NCBI GenBank assembly: GCA_016808115.1 | Contig: JAEQBH010000733.1 | Location: 1,178,001 to 1,242,000, forward strand | DNA: 64,000 bases | Source of the DNA: Tetrastigma voinierianum | Taxonomy: Eukaryota; Streptophyta; Magnoliopsida; Vitales; Vitaceae | Reading direction: 5' to 3' | Shown here: in pieces, positions 11,600 to 22,069 of the stretch | Position numbering within the stretch: the first letter of the stretch is position 1 | Layout: the number at the start of each line of letters is the position of its first letter | Position numbers and translations under genes: made by a program | The notes under the pieces: generated by a model | The model's input: the letters and a program-made list of their open reading frames with translations, nothing else | What the model was told of the DNA's origin: nothing | The model's database searches: none

Positions 11600-12475
11600 T
11601 GAATCAAGTTTCTTGGATTACTGGTTGTACGATCTCACTTCCACCTTATAGCCCTAAACATGGAAGTGATGAAGACTACGCTTCTTCTATGACCATAGCT
11701 CATATGAAGTCTTAGGAATAGACTTACTAGACACTTGATTCAAAATATAAGCTACAGTTTTCAAGGCTTCACCCCACAAGCATACATCGCACCATATCAA
11801 GAAGCGTTTGATTTCTCCTCTCCTCAATCCCATTTTGTTAAGGAGTACCAAGCATTGTATATTGAGCATCAATGCCACATTCCTAAAGGTACTTCGTAAA
11901 TGGTCTAGGGTTGCGTCTCATCTCATCATATCTACCATAATACTCACCATCTCTATCAGAATGAACCACTTTGATCTCCTTCCCTTGTTGGAGCTCAACT
12001 TTTTCTTTGAAAGTCTCCAAACAGTCAGACTTCTCACTAATGAGCTCGACAAAACTATAACGGGAATAATCATCAATGAACGTGATGAAATATTTGTAGC
12101 CACCCATAGCAGAAGGAGTGAATAATCCACAAATATCTATATGAATAACCCCAAGCAACTCAGTGTATCTATCAATCTTAGCATTCCTAACCTTAGAGGC
12201 TAGTTTACCTTTGATGCAATCTACACAGGTATAAAAATCTGAGAAATCAAGATCTAGAAGAATCTCTTCTTTAATTAATCTCTTCATTCTTTGTCTAGAA
12301 ATATGACTCAAACGCTTGTACCAAAGAGTAGAAGACTTTTCATTCAATCTCAAACGTTTGGAGCTACTAGCAGTATTAATAGTAAGGGTAGCATAAACAT
12401 AAGGCAAAGTAGACAATTCAAATCTGTAAAGACTCCCACAAAGTACTTCAGTGCCAATCAACAGTGAATCTCAGT
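11600..12475 (-). pseudogene. copia-1 GAG-pre-integrase and integrase
   Basis: 12461-11883 is the longest open stretch of this element (192 codons). It starts with the GAG-pre-integrase domain (STLWYKRLSHISRQRMKRLI), then the zinc-binding pair CVDCIKGK, then the core: IDICGLFTPSAMGGYKYFIT with FIDDYSRYSF, which holds the first catalytic Asp. HSDRDGEYYG holds the second region. A frame change at about 11880 leads to LNKMGLRRGEIKRFL (from a PQQNGIAERRN-type motif) at 11878-11687, ending SYELWS. The function was insertion of cDNA; it is inactive here. Confidence 0.85.
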
Positions 12476-12689
12476 ATAGTTTAACTTTTCCAGTTCAAAA
12501 AAAAAAAAAAACTATATCCAAGTCTATCCAAAATAGGTACTGATATCAAATTTCTCCTGATCGAGGGTATGTACGTCACATCCTACAATTCCAAAAAAAT
12601 TCATGTACTTAGCTGTAATCTAACAACTCTTAGAAAATCAACTTGGACTTTTGCACCTTCTCCCATGTACACATACTACTCAAACTAGT

Positions 12690-12900
12690 TGGACTTTTTC
12701 TACTTATCACCGCTTGCATAGAATTGCAAGCGTGAATGGTAGCACCACTATCTAACCACCAAGTATCAGATAGAACATCAATGATATTGGATTCAAAACA
12801 AACGTTCACCTAATGATTATCATATTGCTCATTTTTCTCATTCTTGTAATTAGTCCCATTAAGTTTCTTGATGGCAAAGAATTGAGGAAAGCTTAATGCT
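12690..12900 (-). pseudogene. copia-1 protease with a gag remnant
   Basis: SDTWWLDSGATIHACNSMQ (about 12775-12715) is the aspartic protease active site (D-S-G at 12741-12752). Upstream on the minus strand, FAIKKLNGTNYKNEKNEQYD (about 12880-12820) looks like the start of gag (KLNGTNY) joined almost directly to the protease. Most of gag, including the CCHC knuckle, appears deleted. Downstream, a stop interrupts the chain to integrase. Confidence 0.7.
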
Positions 12901-12910
12901 TAAGAATAAA

Positions 12911-14618
12911 CAAGAGAGCAATATAAAAAATACATGTAAAACAAAGATATGCAAATTGCTTCATTCTTCTGCTTACCAAATGACCCACAAAAGTGATCAC
13001 CAAATGCTAGAGTTTACAAAATACAAAAAGACTCATACATAGGTAAGAGCAATTCACCAGTTGTCACAACCAAATGCATCAATTTCCCACCGATAGGGTA
13101 GTAAAATTGTACTGTTCATGACACTTCGTGAAATCTTTTCACCAAACTAAGCATCCTACCAAATAATGAAGTCATCGATAGGACAACTTCACTATATGTA
13201 TGGATCGTAGATAAATTGATGCGTAAATGGGAGAAATAACAATTGCAACACCAATTCCAAGAATATCTGACATGCTCAAACTCACGAGAGGCGAGTTCAT
13301 AAAACATTCGATAGTTATTAATTTTACCCAAGTGAAAAACAAGCATTCAATATTTTTCATAATATGATGCTATAAATAATCATAAATAACATAGACATAA
13401 ATTACTAAAGCAATATGTGAAAAAGGAAACAATAAAAATACTGCAAGATTGGGTAAAATATTCAATTTTGTCCTCAAATATATTCATATTGCTTGTGAAC
13501 TATGCTTGACAGGTAAACGACATAAGACACTAAAACTAACTCTCATATTTAGTCAAAACCAATGACTCACTTCGAAAGTCTCTTATTTCTTGAGTATCAC
13601 ATCTCTTTTGTTTTTCATCCTTCAATAGGTAAATAAGATGCAATTATTTTTGTACTTAACGTTTTACAGTAAATTGGAGATTCTGATTTATATTTATATC
13701 AATTTATGTTCGTGTTTTTCCAAAATCCATTAGAAACCACAATATGACTAATAAAACAATTAAAAAAACTTGAGAGTTATAAATTATTCAGAAAAGAAAA
13801 AAACAAAAGGAGAAATTAAATGCTTACAAGAAATGTATAATATCAAACTAAATAGCAGTTCCACTCAGAAAATTTTCGTGAGCGGTTTGGGATCCACTTT
13901 AATTCCATAGAACGATATTTCAATTTTAGAAACTGAAATCCCAGCAATTTAATATTTTTGAATCCTCTCATAAATTAATTGTTCCCTAGAATGACAACAT
14001 AGAATAATATTTTAACCAAATATTTAAGTGTCAGATTTTAACTTCCTCTCCGTGATTTGTGGTCAAGCCTGAGCCGTTGACTGAAAAAAAAAGAACAAAA
14101 AAAGCTTGTCAAATCCCAGCCATTCTACAGAAAGCGAAAAAGGTTCCAAGAAAAGAAAAAATTGTTGCTTTCTATCATCGTTCAGTGAGGGCAAACAAAA
14201 AGAATAGAAACCCGAATATGACAATCTCTCACATTTTATATCCTTTTGATTCTCTGAAAATATTTTGCTTTTATCAAATTCAATCCAGAAACGATTTTCG
14301 ATGAAATCACCAAAAACGATTGAACACATCAATAAACACGAACAGACCTAGAAAAACCCAAAAAATACAGAAAAATAAATTGACAATTTCAATGCCAATT
14401 AAAATGGCTCTTATACTGATTGCTAATTATTTTGTAAGATAAAGAGTATTTATTAAGCAAAAAAAAAAAAAAAAACAATTGATCAACAATCAAAAGACCT
14501 AATAAATATATTACAAAATAATAACTTTATTGAACAAAAAAGCATATCAACTCCTAGTGTGTAGAAAGCATACCTGACATGAATTCTGAATTGTTGGTTT
14601 CCATTAGTCTCCAAAATC
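12911..14618 (-). other. copia-1 5' leader region
   Basis: About 1.7 kb of AT-rich sequence between the 5' LTR (14619) and the gag remnant. No gag-like ORF. The short ORFs at 14059-14332 on both strands overlap each other and look like chance. The PBS next to 14619 is not the usual initiator-Met sequence, or has decayed beyond recognition. Confidence 0.5.
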
Positions 14619-14923
14619 TGCAAGGGATGAAATCAAAGAAAGACTAGGGTTGAAGATAGTTATTTCCTTCTTCCCAAAATGTTTTCTACCAAAAACTCTT
14701 TTAAATTTATAAGGCTCTATTTACTTATATATATAAATCACAAGGGAACAATTGAACTTTGGTTCAATAGGCTTATCAAAGCTAAGGAGAAAATAGAATC
14801 ATGGGCCCATAACTAGTTAATATTAAACCATCCCATAAATGACCCATAATTAAAATGCATAATTACATAATTAAAATTGTAATATGATTATGCTTAGTTC
14901 ATAATTAATAAATTAATCTAACA
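14619..14923 (-). repeat. copia-1 LTR (5' LTR of the element)
   Basis: Second LTR, 305 bp, starting TGCAAGGG and ending CTAACA on the plus strand. Colinear with 8892-9196, with scattered substitutions. Right flank TCAAA is the probable TSD copy. Confidence 0.85.
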
Positions 14924-15051
14924 TCAAATTCATGGAGAGCAAAAAAAACCCCTAGCTAATCTCAAGGAGTTTTAAATAATGGGCCTTTAGATGGGCTAAA
15001 AAATTGGGTCTCAAATATGGGTATCGGTTGAACTCCCTCCACTTGAGGGGG

Positions 15052-15155
15052 AACCAACCCAACACTAGGTTGTCTCTAGTTTCTAAATTTATGCATAAGG
15101 GGATGGTAGCTTGTGATGAAAAACATCATGATATGGAGTTGGAGAATGTAGATAT
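15052..15155 (+). pseudogene. DUF241 copy 1, internal fragment (5' side of insertion)
   Basis: Translates to LVSKFMHKGMVACDEKHHDM followed by ELENVDI. This matches, at the same place in the protein, SLISKYMHKEAVSCEEKHDT then VKLENTDF of the DUF241 gene at 29329-30188. Homology fades upstream near 15050; the N-terminal two thirds of this copy is missing. It ends exactly where Tat element 1 begins; the rest of copy 1 is at 27725. Confidence 0.8.
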
Positions 15156-15753
15156 TGTGGTTGTCTTGATCGTCGGAACATTTGAGCATTAGCAACGCAA
15201 CATGAACTTGCAAAAAAGGTAATCCGACGGCAATGTGTCAGCCTTTCTCTTTGATGATTAAGTCAACAAAAGATGGAGAAGAAGAAGCAGAGAGTTCTCA
15301 CAGTCGGAGTTTTTTTTTTTTTTTTTTTACCCCGTGGGGGATCTCCTTGATTTATAAGGCGTGGTTCCCAAATTTCCCCTTGATTTTAGGGATAAAATAT
15401 CTTCCCTATCAAGGATTAATCTTCCAATAAATAAAGGATTTGGAGATTGGGAAATCCACTGATAAATATCTCTTTTGCGAATTTTCCGCTTTCGTATGTT
15501 TATCGATAAAGAACTTCCCATATGAGGTAGGATGGCCAGCTGGGGGACTTGAAACCCTAAACGAGCCTACCATGAAGCGAGTCTTTAATAGGACACCCTG
15601 GCTTTCTTAGATAGGCTTTAAAACTCTCCCGTTTGGATGGTTCCCACCTAATCTTAATATGGTAAGTGGGCTTGGGTCGTTTCATAATGCGGGCTAAGCG
15701 GGCCCTGGGCCCAATGAGTAGTGGGTCTAAGTTTAAAGATCATGGTACTCATA
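15156..15753 (-). repeat. Tat-1 left LTR (element 3' LTR)
   Basis: Starts TGTGGTTGTC on the plus strand and ends GGTACTCATA (from an ancestral CTCACA). Colinear with 27119-27719. Contains a T-run (about 15310-15328). Inside it, 15754-15771 (ATGCCCCCCTTTTCC) is the complement of the polypurine tract, confirming minus orientation. Confidence 0.85.
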
Positions 15754-15957
15754 ATGCCCCCCTTTTCCTCGGTTGAAAGTTTGTGCTCCTTCAGTCAGGG
15801 AAAATATTGTGCTTTTAAACCTTGAATGTGGAAAGTTGAAAGGATTGGGATAACTGGTGAGTATATTGAACACATCGGAAGGTGAAGCGCGTTTGGATAC
15901 CAAGAGAGGGGATAGTGCACGTCTCCCAATATTTTTGCGACGCAGGGTGGCCTAACG

Positions 15958-16000
15958 ACACATTTAATGCGCTTGTTGATGTTTTGTCTTATATATAAGG
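15958..16000 (+). promoter_or_regulatory. Promoter module of the Tat-1 antisense gene
   Basis: ACACATTTAATGC (15958-15970) is followed after about 18 nt by the TATA box TTATATATA (15989-15997). The same CATTTAATGC-spacer-TATATA arrangement lies before the antisense genes of elements 2 and 3, also on the strand opposite to pol. It would drive transcription away from the 3' LTR, into the antisense gene. Confidence 0.55.
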
Positions 16001-16099
16001 GTTAGGATCCAAGTGTTATTTTCTTTACGATTACAGAAAGTCCTTCGCCTACAAAAAATTTTTGTGCTTCTACAAACTTTTCTCTCAAAGGAATCATCG

Positions 16100-17575
16100 G
16101 AGAACCTCTAATCACTTTCAACTTTCCAATGAGTTTTTTTGTGTTTTAACTCAGGTCTCGTTTGTATGGCCTTCTTTGTGTTGTTTTTGTGGCTCTATTT
16201 AATGAGTTTTTGGGTTAGAAGGTTTTTGTTTCTATTAAGGGTGTGTTGATCATTCACTGGTGGGGTTATGGTGAGGAAGCTACAGTCAGTTTCTGGGATA
16301 CTCCTAGGTTTGGGGACATCCCATTAGGTCCCGTAAAGCTTCCTAGTCCAGGGTTCCTAGGCTTTGTTACTAGTGTTTTGTCAAACCTCCAAAAGGGGAT
16401 TTCTTTTGTCTTTCAAGGGTCTTATCGCCTTCACTACTTAAAGATTCACAAGATGATCCCCTTTTTCTATTTGTTTGCTTGTAGAATATCTAGAGGTCAG
16501 GAAGAGACTTCTACTAGTCAGGCTGGGTGTAAGAGGGGGACCCCCCGGGAAATGCCTACTACAAGCAGCACAGTTGTTCTATGCAATATAGATTGAGATC
16601 CTTCAGTGGAGTCCTAGGCATTAGTGCAGGTTGTTAGGCGTGGCGGCTGCCCCTGACCATAGAAATTACGGTAGATAATGTTGTCATTTCACATGGCGGT
16701 TGCTCCTAGACTTCGCTTCCCTATCCCTTCTTTGGTGAAGCAGTTTCTACACTTCACTAGGGCACCTCCTGCACTTATACATCCGAACGTCTTTCGGATT
16801 TTGATGGGTTGTAGTGTGCTACACCTTATCTACCGGTTGGATATTTTTACACTTTGAAGCTTAGGGTTGGGAGCCGGTTGTCTATGTCGACCCATAGCCC
16901 CCAGCTACAATTTATGACCGGGCTCCTGAACTCTCCTATGATTGAAGCAAAAGGGGTAGTTTTAGTGAAAGGTCCGTGGTATGAGACTTCAGGCTCTCTT
17001 AGGCTTCCATTTGATCTGAATCAATCTCTCATGTTCCCAGGTTTGTCTCTGTTTGATGGAGTTTGTTATTTTCTAGGTCGTCTATATTTTGACATGCCCC
17101 TTCTCTTTAGACCTTTTGTAGGTAGGTGTCGACGAGGCCGGCTAGTTAGTTGGGTGGAGAAGGCCAGGCTGGATCGCATCAAAAGGCTGCTTTAAATCAC
17201 TGAAAGGGAGCACAATCACGAGCTCCTTTTGTCTGCAAAAAATTTGCAGAATTTAGGTGCCAGTCTTTTTCTTACATTGTCCCTGTCCTTCCTTGTCTGT
17301 TACTATAAGAGATTGTCAAAGGTGAACACTTTATTCTTGCTAACCTCCTAAAGTCAATCCTAGGTAGCTTTTTACAGGCGGGGTCTGCTCAAGAGCCTCA
17401 AGTTAAGACTACTCGAGAAACCTCGACTACCATTGTCCAGCCCGACCAATCACCTTTGGCCGAACAAGATCCACAACCTGCCCCTAAGGCAGGGAAGAAG
17501 AAGAAAAGAAAGAAGGGGAAGAAGGTTGGACAGTCGAAGGCTGTTGGTGAGGGGTTAGAAAGTAAATGAATAATA
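16100..17575 (+). pseudogene. Tat-1 antisense gene, 5' exons (decayed)
   Basis: Opposite strand to pol. An acceptor-like TTGCTTGTAG (ending 16484) precedes the first coding exon in elements 1 and 2. Element 2 reads AATGAAGAGAGG there; this copy reads AATATCTAGAGG, so the start codon is lost and a stop has appeared. Later blocks are LIHPNVFRILMGCSVL (about 16780-16830) and VLVKGPWYETSGSLRLPFDL with NQSLMFPGL (about 16950-17045). GRLVSWVEKARLDRIKRL (17139-17192) is conserved in element 2 (GRLVN, stop, VEKAGLENIKRL). A basic KKKKRKKGKK-like patch follows at 17500-17530. Unknown function; the family is restricted to Tat-type retrotransposons as far as I know. Confidence 0.65.
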
Positions 17576-17972
17576 TAATTAATTAACTAAAAATTATATT
17601 ATCAAATGAAAATATAATAAAACTATAGTATAAAAATATAAATTATATTATAAAAATGTTTCAAACATTATATAACAAAAATAACAATTAAATAAATGAA
17701 TAATATAATTAATTAACTAAAAATTATATTATCAAATGAAAACTATAATAAAACTATAGTATAAAAATATAAATTATAGTATAAAAATGTTTCAAATATT
17801 ATATAACTAAAACAAGATTATTAAGTAAATGAATAATATAATTAATTAACTAAAAAATTATATTATCAAATGAAGAATATAATAAAACTATATTATAAAA
17901 ATATAAATTATATTATAAAAATGTTTCAAACATTATACAACAAAAATAACAATTAAGTAAATGAATAATGTG
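17561..17972 (+). repeat. AT-rich tandem repeat, about 130-bp unit, 3.1 copies
   Basis: Units start AGTAAATGAATAATATAATT at 17561, about 17691, 17824 and 17956 (partial): periods of 130-133 bp. The units are nearly identical. The array sits inside the antisense gene region of Tat element 1. It has no counterpart seen in elements 2 or 3. Confidence 0.9.
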
Positions 17973-18119
17973 AATTGGGTGAATCCAAGTCCTCCTACAG
18001 AAGAGATTCGGGGTGTTCACCTAGTTTCCCATATTTTTAGTGGGCCGACTGATGTCGATATGTCTAGTCTTGTTGTTGGATTTGTCATGCAGATACGCAA
18101 GCAAGCTGTGAGCGCTTAG

Positions 18120-19497
18120 GGGGAGACTATCCCTAACTCTAAAGTACTAGGCGAAAAGCGCCCAAAATGGTCTTTTCCATATGAAGAGGCTCATAAGAGT
18201 CCGGCAGTAATTACTGTGGACTCTCCAGAACGAGCCTCTGATGCCCTGCCGGCTTTGGAGGGTGTCGTCCAGGATGCTTCCAAGGAGGCTTATGCATTGC
18301 TGGAGGATGGGGCTCCTATCGGAGGACCTCCCAACGCTAATCAAGTTGTAAGCGAGGCTCCCTCTACAGAGACAGTCGTTGGTCTGCCGCTCCTAGCTAA
18401 AAGATCCAATCTCGTAACTTCCAGCACCCGAAAGGCAAGGCTACCTGATAGGCTGGTGCTAGGCTCGTATGTTAAGCCAATGGAGTGGGCCCGTCCTTCG
18501 GCGAACATGTCGGCTCCTAGTCCAGATGCTACCAAGTCGATTATTGACCGTTGGTACCCCTTTAATAAGAAAGACTCTTCTATTGCATATATGAGCGAAC
18601 TCTTCCCCAATAACCTCGGAATACCGGTGGTGGCTCGTAATAAGGAGTATTCTATCCCCTTCCACGGCTATATGGATGAGAAATCCTACCAGGGTGTGGC
18701 TGAAGACGAGATGTATATTCGCAACCACGGCTTTGACGAGACGGTCGAGCTTGTATGGGTAAACTTCTAACGTTTGAGCGTGGGATTTATGTGTGATTTT
18801 CTCCTAACACTTCTTCTTTTACATGCTATCACCATTATTCAGAACATAGCGCACCAGCATATGGAGCTTCACCTTAGGCTGGAAGATGCCGAGAAGCTAC
18901 GGCTTTATGCTCGGTCAGCTGTTTCCAAGCACCACGCCTTAGACGATACCCTAGTGAAGGCCAAAGCTAGGTCTAAGCATTGGGAGCAGGAGGCTAAGGC
19001 TAGGGAAAATAAGATTGTAGGTGCGAAGAAGGAGAGGGATGAAGCCAAAGAAGAGGCACAGCTCGCCCGGATAGCTGCGGTCATGGCGGGTGGTGCGAAG
19101 ACGCGGGCGGAGGACAACCTGGCTAGGGTCCAAGATGCCTTGACAGTTGTGAAGGAGGCTAGGCGCAAGGTTGAGGCCAAGGCTGCTTGCCTGGAGGTTG
19201 AAAGAACTTCACTCCTGCTGGAGATCAAGGCGGCTAAGGATGAAGTGTCTTCTCTCCACTCTCAGGCAAGCAAGGATAAAGAGGCCATGAAGGAGGACTA
19301 CCAAAAGGCCTTAGAGCTGATCTTCGCTTATGGCTACGGATCTTGTGTGTTCAAACACAACATCTATGGTGATCAACCAAAATTTTTAGATGGCATGCTG
19401 GATTCCTTCAGCCCACTCCCTCTAGAGTTCTTCATGAACCCCAGGTGCCCCCCAGCTCCAACACCCACTAAGGCCACAACAATTGAGGCGGAGTAGA
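18120..19497 (+). CDS. Tat-1 antisense gene, 3' exons (coiled-coil protein)
   Basis: Two open blocks in the same frame are joined by an apparent intron. Exon a runs 18120-18758 (upstream TAG at 18117-18119; first ATG 18216). The intron is 18759-18842 (84 nt, GTAAAC...TTCAG). Exon b runs 18843-19497. Splicing keeps the frame and gives about 398 residues from ATG 18216. Exon a has a low-complexity start (MDSPERASDALPALEG) and a globular end with SIIDRWYPFNKKDSS. Exon b is a long charged Lys/Glu/Ala-rich coiled coil (about residues 190-350), then LIFAYGYGSCVFKHNIYGD, and a Pro-rich tail with CPPAPTPTKA. Exon a is homologous to 56208-55897 and exon b to 55546-55490 of element 3. Expressed opposite to pol; role unknown. 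Confidence 0.7.
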
Positions 19498-19810
19498 GAA
19501 AATCGGCATAGAAGGCAAAGGAACCTGAGAGAAACGCTCATGTTGAGGACTTTGTTGGAACGCCTTAAGTTCCGCCCCTTCCCCATTTACTATAATTGGC
19601 CCCATTTGGCTGCCATAACATATATGTATTTTTGTGGAGTTACTAACGCTATTAGGGTATTTATGAAATATGATTTTTGGTTTACTTATGCAATTGATTC
19701 CTTTTATTTCATAACTCCGCTTCCGCAGATCAAACTAGGATGGTCTTCACGGATATCGATATTAAGTTTTTAGGCTAGAAAATTTGGTAGGGTCGCACAT
19801 GAATATGACG

Positions 19811-20295
19811 AGGCACCATTTCTAGGCATTGGCTCTAGCTAATAGGCTAAGAGCCACTATTGTGCTTTAAGCTTGTGCCAGCAGGCTAGAAGCCACGCTT
19901 GGTCTTTTGAAAGTGCTAACAAGCTAGCAGCCACATCTCGTCTTTTGAAAGTACCAGTAGGCTAGGAGTCATGCCTGGTCTTTTGCAAGTGTCAGCAAGC
20001 TATGAGCCACGTTTGGTCTTTTGAAAGTGTCAATTGGCTAGGAACCACGCCTGGTCTTTTGTAAGTTCTAGTATGCTAGGAGCCACACCTGGTCTTTTGA
20101 AAGTGCTAGTAGGCTAGGAGCCACATCTGGCCTTTTGAAAGTTCCAGCAAGCTAGGAGCCACGTCTAGTCTTTTGAAAGTGTCAACAGGCTAGGAGTCAC
20201 GTCTAGTCTTTTGAAAGTGCCAGCAAGCTAGTAGCCACGCCTAGTCTTTTGAAAGTGCCAGCAGGCTAGGAGCCACGTCCGGTCTTTTGAATGAA
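19811..20295 (-). repeat. Tat-1 tandem repeat, about 38-bp unit, about 11 copies
   Basis: Imperfect repeats of GCTAGGAGCCACGTCTGG followed by TCTTTTGAAAGTGCCAGCAG. On the element strand the unit reads AAAAGACCAGACGTGG, then CTCCTAGCCTGCTGGCAC. It lies between the end of pol and the end of the antisense gene. The monomer is related to those at 39420-39670 and 55085-55480 in elements 2 and 3. Confidence 0.9.
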
Positions 20296-20339
20296 GGCAG
20301 TTGCAAAAATTGAAAGAAAATACTTTAAATAAAACTTTA

Positions 20340-20699
20340 TTAATAATCCATCTTAAGATGCATATCATTCCACATTCTAGGCACTAGCGTCTGGTCTAAT
20401 TTATTAAAAAAGTATGATCCGACTGCCTCCACTCTTATTATCATGTATGGCCCCTCCCAATTTGGTTGGAATTTGCCAGCCACTAGGTCAGCCGTGTTTT
20501 CAAAGACCCTTTTCAAGACTAGGTCTCCGGCTCGAAATGCACGTGGCTTTACATGCTTGTTATATAGGTTTGTTAGCCTTTGTTGGTACGATGCTATACT
20601 CACAGTTGCAGCTTCACGGAGTCCGTCTGTCATATCTAAGTCTTTGGTGACGGCTTCAGCATTAGCTTTTTCAGGGATTTCAGTTCGAAGTGTGTGCAC
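20340..20699 (-). CDS. Tat-1 integrase C-terminus with GPY/F domain
   Basis: Open for 119 codons. LTNLYNKHVKPRAFRAGDLV is followed by LKRVFENTADLVAGKFQPNW and EGPYMI. This is the C-terminal integrase module (GPY/F domain) of Ty3/gypsy elements, which ends pol. The following residues (a GSYF-LDQTLVPRMWNDMHLK segment) finish the polyprotein at a TAA near 20340. Separated from the core by a frame change at about 20720-20790. Confidence 0.85.
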   Translation of the reverse strand: MHTLRTEIPEKANAEAVTKDLDMTDGLREAATVSIASYQQRLTNLYNKHVKPRAFRAGDLVLKRVFENTADLVAGKFQPNWEGPYMIIRVEAVGSYFFNKLDQTLVPRMWNDMHLKMDY

Positions 20700-20790
20700 C
20701 CCAATCTCTGTAGGAATTATGACCCCCTATCCCATAAGTAAAGGCGAATGGTGATATCCCAATTGGCTTCTAGTTGGTTGTTCTATAGGC

Positions 20791-21430
20791 TTAAAGAACT
20801 TCGGGTAGCTCTTCTACCCACTTTTCCTTAGCTGAATGTAGATGTTTTTTCAAAGTCGTTAAGAGAGTTTTGTTAGATGCTTTCGCCTGGCCATTGCTTA
20901 GTGGGTACTGCGAGGTTGAGTACAAGTATATGATTTTCAACTCATGGCATAAATTTACCTTATGTCTGCTATCAAATTGGCTGGCCCCATTATCGGTTAC
21001 AATCATTGAGTATTCCAAATGAGCAAAGCGATGTTCTTCCACACAAATTAGACAACATCCTTGTCTTTAATGGAGGTGAAGGCTTCAGCTTCTATCCATT
21101 TTCTAAAATAATCGGTGTATTAACAATTCTTCGCCGAGTTGAGGCGATGGTAGTAGTTGACTATATCAATTCCCCACTAAGAAAGGGCTAAGAAATGTGA
21201 TAGTGGATTAGATCTTAGTCGACACCCTTAGGCGGGGCTTGTCATTCAGCCGCGGTTACTTTACGACCGTAGGCGACTACATCTTCTCTCATGGTTGGCT
21301 AATAATACCCTTGTGTATGGGCCCTATGTGCCCAAGTTCTGCCGCCTAGATGGTTTTCGCATATCCATTCATGAATTTCTACCAATATATATTGTCTCTG
21401 CTGAGTGGTGAGACACTTAAGATACGTCCC
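20791..21430 (-). pseudogene. Tat-1 integrase zinc-binding and core domains
   Basis: About 21400-21240, read in more than one frame, gives EIHEWICENHL-GGRTWAHRAHTQ, the HHCC-type N-terminal region. 21042-20791 encodes the core: MIVTDNGASQFDSRHKVNLC, then KIIYLYSTSQYPLSNGQAKA with SNKTLL, the catalytic Asp and the SNGQxExxNK stretch. The usual catalytic Glu of QAEA is Lys here (QAKA), so the enzyme would be dead even without the frame breaks. Confidence 0.8.
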
Positions 21431-22069
21431 ATCCAGAGACCGCTTATATAATTGTCCGTTTATAAGGGAAAACCTAGTCGCCTAGACCTGAATCTTATGG
21501 GCTTCAATATTGTTATCCGACAGCTTTCCCGAGCTCAAATAATACATTATATCGGTCAGCTAAGAAGAGCATGCTTCGTCTATCTGACTTACCTGGTTGG
21601 TTGTAATAAGAGCGACACGGTTAGTAGTAAACGAAGAACACGTTCTCTTATTGGGATGGATCATTACTTCTTTGCCAAAAGTGTGCCTTTTCATTCTGAG
21701 TCCCTTGCGGATATCTTTCGAAACTTCCATTTGCAAAACTCCTTAGTCATTGCTTGACTAAACATGCATACCTAACCATACGCTAGTATCGCGTTTCGTA
21801 TTCTCCTTTACTTGTCTACTACGGGTTGAGTCCACTACGTGATATGATGAGTTTTCTAAGGACCAGGGCTTTTACCAAGGTGGTCATTTAGGATTTCTTC
21901 GTATTCGATCTGTATTATTAGGCGGGAAGTCTAGCGAAGTATAGCTGTTCTATCCTTTCCCCACTTGGGGCTTTAAGTTGCAAGCCGAACCTAGCACCCA
22001 TTTGGCGAGAAGAGTCGTCCACATTAACGGTCCACCAGCCCGCGTTACCTTAGTCACATCGATTAGAAG

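Larger units (their letters stand above)
8892..14923 (-). mobile_element. Ty1/copia LTR retrotransposon (copia-1), degenerate
   Basis: A complete minus-strand copia element of about 6.0 kb, with two LTRs of about 305 bp. The domain order on the minus strand is protease, GAG-pre-integrase, integrase, reverse transcriptase, RNase H, as in Ty1/copia. The flanks read CCAAA on the left (8887-8891) and TCAAA on the right (14924-14928): a 5-bp target-site duplication with one mismatch. Every domain is broken by stops or frameshifts. It was inserted next to the region that carries DUF241 copy 1. Confidence 0.9.

Noticed and set aside
14059..14332. Lysine-rich ORF (plus) and opposing ORF (minus) in copia-1
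   Set aside because: They overlap on opposite strands in AT-rich leader sequence and neither resembles gag.
18341..19228. Long minus-strand ORFs (89, 89 and 107 codons)
   Set aside because: They mirror the antisense-gene exons, which have homologues in element 3, splice sites and coiled-coil composition on the plus strand.
19811..20295. Regular repeats with spacers, CRISPR-like at first sight
   Set aside because: Units are directly adjacent and imperfect, with no unique spacers, and similar monomers occur at the same place in two other Tat elements of a plant genome.
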